Assembly: GCA_002315745.1 (NCBI GenBank)
Contig: DCID01000016.1
Coordinates: 1 to 18,329 of the forward strand
DNA: 18,329 nt
Source: Bacteroidales bacterium UBA1735
GTDB lineage: Bacteria > Bacteroidota > Bacteroidia > Bacteroidales > Paludibacteraceae
Reading direction: 5' to 3'
A program made the translations under genes and the position numbers. The notes beneath the pieces were generated by a model, which did no database searches, was not told the origin of the DNA, and worked only from the letters and a program-made list of their open reading frames with translations. Below are positions 16,001 through 18,329 of the stretch, in pieces; the stretch's first letter is position 1, and every line of letters starts with the position of its first letter.

Positions 16001-16477
16001 GTCCGTTGCAGGATTCCAGCTATTCCATCCTCCACAGACGGCACCTGTTGGAGCATATTTACCCCAACTACCGCTACATGTACACTTATCACTATCCCAG
16101 CAACCGCTGGAATTGGAAATCGTATATAAACGTTTGCCTGCATCGCTATCTAACGTCAGGTTGCCTGTTTGCGCTGACAAATATGAAAGTGTACCACTAC
16201 CAGTTACACGGGCAAACTTCAAACTCGTGAAGTTCGCTTTATCTAAATCAATGTACCACACATCACTCGTTCCTGAGACTTGTGACATACGGGCTCCTGG
16301 CCATGAGGTTGATTTTCCACTTACACCCCAGTAGTGGATAGAACAACCTGCGCCATCGGTATTCCACCATGATGGCGTTTTACAATAAATGCGAACAGTC
16401 TCACCCCACGCTCCTTGGCTAAGGCTAAGCCCGAGGAGCATTAAGAAAGTCGTTAATAATTTAAAATTCTTTTTCAT
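5693..16477 (-). CDS. Giant secreted multi-module repeat protein (GW repeats, starch-binding-like and Ig-like modules)
   Basis: The protein is 3594 residues, beginning with a signal peptide (1-25, ending QGAWG). From motifs, in rough order: CBM26-like module (26-116, with WPG); CBM48/SusE-like modules with WNSWNP and MNDWNP (141-234, 501-596); fourteen Listeria-Bacteroides 'F-x-GW' repeats scattered over 346-2111, most ending in LYAKW or VYVKF; 'YAxRG...GGMP' modules from 851 and 1572; CBM26-like modules with KIYFYN and KIYYYN (about 1136 and 1862); an unclassified region (2112-2272); Ig-like modules (2272-2459, 2560-2750); another WPG-containing CBM26-like module (2459-2554); and further beta-rich modules. 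The C-terminus (3139-3594) has LSLPYQC, WNWNIMGNP, TYIRYRED and a final IIRDGKVYDGTGRLVD. No enzyme motif was seen. It probably acts at the cell surface as a glycan-binding scaffold or adhesin. The start has no Shine-Dalgarno sequence. It lies 43 nt after the upstream repeat protein and 19 nt before the small exported protein. Domain names rest on motif recall only. Confidence 0.85.
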   Translation of the reverse strand: MKKNFKLLTTFLMLLGLSLSQGAWGETVRIYCKTPSWWNTDGAGCSIHYWGVSGKSTSWPGARMSQVSGTSDVWYIDLDKANFTSLKFARVTGSGTLSYLSAQTGNLTLDSDAGKRLYTISNSSGCWDSDKCTCSGSWGKYAPTGAVCGGWNSWNPATDPFINGVANITLAAGTTQYFKVMLGSTYYGNNGTMTIDNCTGWDMTTSGGNCGITTYGAGNYQFVYNSSTSKLTVYYPYFVSSHGSGEAGKLPDLTGSPGTYQFTCNNGIYSKTCNNASAGAKVYRITRKNAWESTWEDDHHPDNSQSSSNITVTESSSTNRTFTTAKVSNITIYFNPSTMKTWVNATPVNLITYDKNGASSGTVPVDDAASIKVKGNSGNLAKNGYTFNGWNTAANGSGTHYDVNADFNPSSSTTLYAEWTPTTYTITYKDQSDAAFSGTWGSGSHPANYNIETATITLDQPTKTGYRFDGWFTASDCSGSAVTQIAKGSTGNKTFYAKWTKYAPNGAIIGTMNDWNPTTHTLTDGSVTINLTASTTPYEFKVLYGTDYYGNNGTMYRNNCSGWTMETNKNNCKILADKTGDYVFAWNNSTKKLSVTYAESSTRTIYLDYSNFTGWEGGTSGFKVGDYNGDDKNMVKVNDCNNDYLYSAQVGTIDVPYVFKRISKNTGQPLDEISVIITTSNNACKVTNWKAGSASSVILNYSVTYDMKDHGTQIDAGCVQSGGTVTKPTDPTATGWEFGGWYKETELTNAWNFSSDVVTQATTLYAKWIATHTVTVAVNDAKRGTVSPTSATNVGAVTKSADITATPNQGYFFKGWTIPDGVTLAEGTEASATIKIYATADSKTITANFAPHYAVRGALNDGSGNGGMPGMDNTTPLLFNGGWQCIKCTLQANTTYKMFIYDTLAHVQHGNDTENTTIANFGAAGYTPFTGTAYPVLFTTRSAGVYTIDVAFNGTVGALIPKVQIKDIPASSQITFGVNDANMGAVTAMANSVAINSTDWVANGSTVVITATPKTGYEFYGWYTSTDYSGVPTSQTNPYTITNINSSRTLYAKFQPKTYMITYKDQGNNTYSGDNLSSLPTSHSYGTATNLVNGVKSTYVFEGWYTSQDCSSSAVTSLGATAYTSNITLYAKWRKATPIKIYFYNTPDWTNVTYHAWGGTLPSTESPYPDAVKETRTHDGHTIWSYSFYEGERTNVMFLSKENQTYRTKNLWNLLDNNGRCLSTSADLQTATWIDLPSQNYKVTFGYGSNGTGVSATVDGAAITSNSYVDEGKTITFTATAATGYKLKEWNTAQDGTGTQLSTDATYAPTATADMTVYAIFELETYTITYKDKDNADYSGNNSASLPKTHTYGTATVLVNGAKDGFTFDGWYEDAACATTPVSEIGATAKTANFTLYAKWSSSAVYYAITKGVNDANMGTVSSNAADESSVLAGTTITFTATPNTGYEVEGWYTNAECTEGKSDAGQLNHDVVINSNKTVYVKFKYIDYTVTNVANKPAGCSPTIGSITTSQDLTKVHHGVSFSITATPTVLSRFMGWTSSDNTKVTFENANSATTNVTVTGNNVTIYANFDGRYAMRGGYKDREGTGGMPPLTNTTPIYGTTWGDVRYTLEANTTYAFRLVDLADNEQNYGMPAASGIAGTINLDNDYFTTFVAGNITYLTTRGAGSYQFQLCATTEGTIYPRMKVVATGTQPLSLQIPYGVNDAVMGSISATANGIAFDKNKWVATGDNVVFTAAPNTGYEIEGWYGNSGCTGTKLQTGGTTYTINNIQAAQTVYVKYKAIVYTITYKDQNDEAFSGAHESGYPTTHTYGKETKLKKATKKAYVFEGWYTDAACSVGYVTSLAATAYTSNITLYAKWRTASMVKIYYYNMYDWNAVRCHGYGGTLGSMAWPGVDATLETLTRDGHTVWSYSFYEGEYEKIKFNAKSSDKLQTGLYINATANDGRCAYFDKALAPDTCWWGKLPIQNYRVTFDANGHGTAPAAVWVDKDSTVTAPAAPSATGYDFGGWYKEAGCTNEWDFDEDTIKATTTIFAKWTPTQYTITYHANDGVAVPEGSYTIETATFSLPTTTKVGSSFDGWYDNAELTGSAITQIALGSYGNKEFWAKWKTSNIFLEGRARVKDAEGVETTINSGSGWNLKLKTIPFIFNSADSMYYLNTYCTVLEQASPVGGGDNFIRLGIANGEGAVTPYGCNTAQDYLFLPNAKGDIVGATNGDVNNKSFKFRDVENYEGGAFARRGPVMYRYNPKNNAFNYCAPLLTFAYAGVLQTMKDYTIAIADASITSDGLSDSTITYQYKLDDGAWQTWSSDIVAAEGTYKLRATASGHNEFGQAVSGVVSNEITITVYKPAIEAEITHVNDVATDDPIVRVNDNFTMTPTVTNVPDDQTVQVCYKWITVPAGSSIDKSKNIFERVGETSAAKATVDVAGDYKIRVYVTSSDVCPDLGIKWDSTDIDVNVKGDEITVYAKIDKGITDWENKYIYYWKNAAGTWPGHEMNYIGKDSVDYEWYSYNIVGYKAYQGGNLLFNDGTDKYGQYQTNNVAMPVDDEFYFIKTAISSGKRNVTDDPHIDVTRRVILLTDTTALYQYVTIDVEGKGIFFANREEMTYTYTLTSKPDGSTATLNAKHQLTPDMAGNYVVTIRCEAGDLDAENSFVLRVQPNPVTLTASAGASANIGATTTLTVASSQSISGLYKTFTVIEPGANDPITFQSGTTSATSNSYSLLSSGTYTFAVVLTDNEGVIAGKAQCSLTVNPKTYYISHHNQSGWQLMTYSEADGVYTCNTLKYYSGSDAYLTNSGTSSGEWHVGINNPDDLSDGSDALFVYDVTMNQVTVYALNKRLYRIKSICGGNTYYSNAMTNDGDAISFFAQKGGQLVWQERATAAAEWEDQAVVVTTTATESGVYTATPTIKAASFTLTAYTGTLTIFSQLTKNAMSTGTPTAANGQLTEFTKASAAEYYNHYWVRYISTANAQAMATVGNSINNCLATTLPYYEMPATGNVRYAYDNTTNHFSRTFLAGSGDANFLRVYGEHLDTLVAGSDPKSYTPISSLATSKKFADGSDWIYTASASGEVNATQSVTAILVTKYNNTQRWILAESGLEADENAKRVVLNKDVATPGRYNLTLIYDFKTNRLTAGAQPEPGTVITDTMLIDQLILIREGDGDATQFTLADDAKLIVVDKMTVELDVTKAMWDAWVDDGKAGSGYKYMFFWLSLPYQCYINDIYGLGVYGTKFEIQRYRGDLRALGQAGGGQATSAWRKLKGTATMEANRGYVVALKVCESDFKSAGDKQIVRLFFPSKEKVELKHEVTTSLAENEDNATSNLHWNWNIMGNPLVKTDDGDKLIDTEHEGAAELNYIYVWQWNGGARTYEPWALEDTQLKSTHSYMVQAKGSVYWNYPSASAPARYLEAAQFATAESYGNLNIRLNVSKGEKLLDKTYIRYREDGQRDEYEMGRDLEKIINSGVTQFYATANNNLAAICLGSEDKEMIPLTLIASENGEYTFSIHRQLNSNLEPTIYDAQTGKYYNLSLDNFVVDLDKGTYTNRFFFLMKTRSIVTDLDEINSNDYENGVHKVMRDGILYIIRDGKVYDGTGRLVD
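10145..11760 (-). repeat. Super-repeat copy B: six-module block (codons about 1572-2111)
   Basis: Module order is: YAMRG...GGMP; a GVNDAVMG GW unit; an ITYKDQ GW unit; a CBM26-like KIYYYN unit; an NYRVTF GW unit; and a YTITYH GW unit. The same six kinds occur in the same order at 13925-12260. The GGMP methionine codons are 2166 bp apart (13876 and 11710) and the KIY lysine codons 2178 bp apart (13060 and 10882), so the offset is 722-726 codons with only small indels. Confidence 0.75.
12260..13925 (-). repeat. Super-repeat copy A: six-module block (codons about 851-1406)
   Basis: Module order is: YAVRG...GGMP; a GVNDANMG GW unit; an ITYKDQ GW unit; a CBM26-like KIYFYN unit; an NYKVTF GW unit; and a TYTITYKD GW unit. 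It is separated from copy B by two further GW-type units (12260-11760) that copy B does not have after it. The unit before it (14165-13925, VNDAKRGTVSP) is shared with the upstream gene. Confidence 0.75.
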
Positions 16478-16520
16478 CGTATTTCGATTTATATATTAAA
16501 CATTCCATTTTATTAACCTA
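16478..16520 (-). other. 43-nt gap between the two repeat-protein genes
   Basis: This short, very A/T-rich leader has no Shine-Dalgarno sequence, no TAnnTTTG box and no hairpin. The lack of either promoter or terminator signals supports co-transcription of the giant gene with the gene upstream of it. Confidence 0.5.
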
Positions 16521-18329
16521 TTAATGCGTTGATCCAGTTTGTGGGAAACAGCCCGCACATTGTGCCTCTGATCCAGTTACGGTCAGCGTGATATACTTGT
16601 TGTTCGTCTTACCACCATCCGTTACCGTCACACAGATAACGTATGTTCCTGCCGCAGCAGCCGACACATTCGGATTAGCCTCCGTCGTGGACGAGAAGGT
16701 CACACCCGTACCCGTCCAAGCGTAGGTTGCCTCACCCGTTACATTGCTGTACTGAGGATTGAGTTTGATCGCTGCCGTACCTAACACATACGTTGCACTA
16801 CCCGAGTGCGTGATGACTGGTTTGGAATCATCAACGGCTCTGAACTTGACATAAACCGTTTGCGCAGCCGCGATATTACTAATCGTATAGGTAGTTTGAC
16901 CACCGGCTATAGGAGTGCCTGTGCAAGCCGCATTATTATACCAGCCCTCAACCTCGTAGTTCGCATTAGGCGCAGCGGTAAAGACTACATTGTCGCCTTG
17001 CGCTACATATTGGTTATTGGTAAATGCCACACCTTGCGCCGTAGCAGTCACAGAACCCATACTTCCGTTGTTGGCACCGAACGGAATCTGGTAGGAAGTG
17101 AAAGCCACATGCGACTTCACCTTAGGCGTGCAATAAGCAGTAGGCGTATAAGTGCCATTATCAAAACCAAAGAGGAACTCGTATTCACCTGCACCTTGGG
17201 TATCAAAGTGGAAGTCTTCAGTTCCATTCATTTGCGTGAAATATGCGCCGTTGATAATTAACTTAGTACCCTTTGTTTGGCAACCTGCATATCTATCTTG
17301 TGTCTTATCATACAATTTGAATTTGTAGGTTTTGTTGGCTTCCAATGTATAGGTGACGTGACCTTGACCATCATGTACATCATTGAAGGCAACAGGCGTA
17401 TTGTTACCCCAGCCAGGCATACCTTTATTGCCATCCGATAGATGTGACCCACGGAACGCATAGCGACCTGCGAAGTTCGCTTTGATGGTATCATTATCCG
17501 CCGTGGCATAGATCTTAATGGTGGTAGAAGAGATCGTTCCTTCTGCTAATGTTACTCCATCAGGAATAGTCCACCCCGTGAAATAGCAACCCGCCTTAGG
17601 AGTAGCGGTGATAGCTGCCGATTTAGTAGCCACACCTACACCCGAAACAGATGCTGGACTAACAGTACCCATATAGCCATCATTCACCACGACTGCTACG
17701 GTATGCATCACTTCCTCAAACTTCACATAGATGGGCTTAGACGCTGTGGCACTATCCATGCTATTGACCGTGTAGGTTGCACCACCCGTTTGCAGTTTAG
17801 TTCCTGTGCATCCAGAGTTGTCATACCAACCTTCAATCACATAGCCCGTATTAGGCGTAGCCGTGAAGACCACACTGTCACCTTGTGCTACCCACTGATT
17901 ATTGGTGAAGCTGCTGTCATTCGATGTCGCTGTAATAGCACCCATCGTATTGCTATTGACACCAAAGGCAATCTGGTAGGACTTGAACTTCATATTGCAC
18001 TTAATCTTAGGCGTACAAGCACCAGTAGGCGTATAAGCGCCACCATCGAATCCAAATAGGAACTCGTACTCACCCGCACCACGAGTAGTGAAATGGACAT
18101 CTTGAGTGCCATCCAAATACATATAACTTGCCGTATCTACTGGGAGTAGTTTACCCTTCGTAGGAACACCAATATATACATTCTTACCTTGAGCAGCCGT
18201 CTGCAATTTTTCAAGTATTTGGAACTTATAGGTCTTGTTAGCCTCCAAGGTATAGGTAACGTGACCTTGACCTTGCCAAACATCATTGAACGCAATAGGC
18301 GTATTATTACCCCAACCTGGCATACCTGC
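16521..18329 (-). CDS. Repeat-rich secreted protein, related to the giant protein (5' end outside window)
   Basis: The frame is open to the window edge, so the 602 visible codons are only the C-terminal part; the ATG at 18323 is internal to a module. Module order is: GMPGWGNNTP module; GVNSNTMG GW unit with IEGWYDN; VVNDGYMGTVSP unit with FTGWTIP; a second YAFRG...GMPGWGNNTP module; GANNGSMG GW unit with VEGWYNN; and an Ig/PKD-like domain (about 16840-16575). It then ends abruptly in AQCAGCFPQTGSTH. The two GMPGWGNNTP segments are exactly 903 bp (301 codons) apart. There is no C-terminal region of the kind found on the giant protein. It is presumably a surface or secreted protein of the same type, co-transcribed with the giant gene. 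Confidence 0.8.
   Translation of the reverse strand, partial: AGMPGWGNNTPIAFNDVWQGQGHVTYTLEANKTYKFQILEKLQTAAQGKNVYIGVPTKGKLLPVDTASYMYLDGTQDVHFTTRGAGEYEFLFGFDGGAYTPTGACTPKIKCNMKFKSYQIAFGVNSNTMGAITATSNDSSFTNNQWVAQGDSVVFTATPNTGYVIEGWYDNSGCTGTKLQTGGATYTVNSMDSATASKPIYVKFEEVMHTVAVVVNDGYMGTVSPASVSGVGVATKSAAITATPKAGCYFTGWTIPDGVTLAEGTISSTTIKIYATADNDTIKANFAGRYAFRGSHLSDGNKGMPGWGNNTPVAFNDVHDGQGHVTYTLEANKTYKFKLYDKTQDRYAGCQTKGTKLIINGAYFTQMNGTEDFHFDTQGAGEYEFLFGFDNGTYTPTAYCTPKVKSHVAFTSYQIPFGANNGSMGSVTATAQGVAFTNNQYVAQGDNVVFTAAPNANYEVEGWYNNAACTGTPIAGGQTTYTISNIAAAQTVYVKFRAVDDSKPVITHSGSATYVLGTAAIKLNPQYSNVTGEATYAWTGTGVTFSSTTEANPNVSAAAAGTYVICVTVTDGGKTNNKYITLTVTGSEAQCAGCFPQTGSTH
16840..18323 (-). repeat. Intragenic duplication with 903-bp offset in the upstream repeat gene
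   Basis: The ATG of GMPGWGNNTPIAFNDV is at 18323 and that of GMPGWGNNTPVAFNDV at 17420, exactly 301 codons apart. The following TLEANKTYKF, GAGEYEFLFGFD and CTPK segments also recur in order. Each copy leads into a GW unit, so the block duplicated as a module pair. Confidence 0.8.

Noticed and set aside
18321..18323. ATG at 18323 as the start of the upstream repeat protein
   Set aside because: It encodes the methionine of an internal GMPGWGNNTP motif that recurs 301 codons later; the frame continues out of the window and no signal peptide follows.

Overview
The window looks like chromosomal DNA from an uncultured or gut-type Bacteroidales (Bacteroidota). Four things support this. A promoter of the Bacteroidota type (TTG, 20 bp, TAnnTTTG) lies before the minus-strand galactokinase operon. 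Most starts have an A/T-rich leader and no Shine-Dalgarno sequence. The transporter is a fucose-permease-like MFS protein paired with galactokinase. The right two thirds is filled by huge secreted proteins built of Listeria-Bacteroides-type 'xGWY' repeats. The genus cannot be fixed from sequence alone.

Layout, left to right. (1) 1-909, plus strand: the last 302 codons of a UDP-N-acetylhexosamine 6-dehydrogenase, probably the end of a surface-polysaccharide locus, closed by a strong terminator (930-960) and followed by a five-copy 11-bp tandem repeat. (2) 5141-1101, minus strand: a compact three-gene operon with its own promoter, encoding a secreted two-domain esterase (alpha/beta hydrolase plus SGNH hydrolase), galactokinase GalK and a 12-helix sugar permease. 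A plausible logic is that the esterase removes acyl groups from galactose-containing glycans outside the cytoplasm, the permease imports the free sugar and GalK phosphorylates it. Heptanucleotide arrays lie inside galK and at the galK/permease junction. (3) 5142-5322: a non-coding spacer holding the promoter, a REP-like palindrome and a minus-strand terminator. (4) 18329-5323, minus strand: the 3' end of one repeat-rich secreted protein (602 codons visible), a complete 3594-residue secreted protein, and a 116-residue exported protein with an acidic run and a 'TPIGAP - hydrophobic helix - RKRK' tail. All three face the same way with gaps of 43 and 19 nt, so they look like one transcription unit ending at the 5272-5313 hairpin.

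The 3594-residue protein is the centrepiece. It has a signal peptide, several carbohydrate-binding-like modules (CBM26- and CBM48/SusE-like), 14 copies of the GW repeat, Ig-like modules, and a C-terminal region of the kind seen on secreted Bacteroidales proteins. Its middle contains two copies of a six-module block in the same order, offset by exactly 722 codons at one anchor and 726 at another. Some modules are shared at DNA level with the upstream gene. The best candidate for an undescribed system is this cell-surface glycan-binding or adhesin pair together with its small tail-bearing partner. That reading is inference: no searches were possible, and domain names rest on motif recognition.
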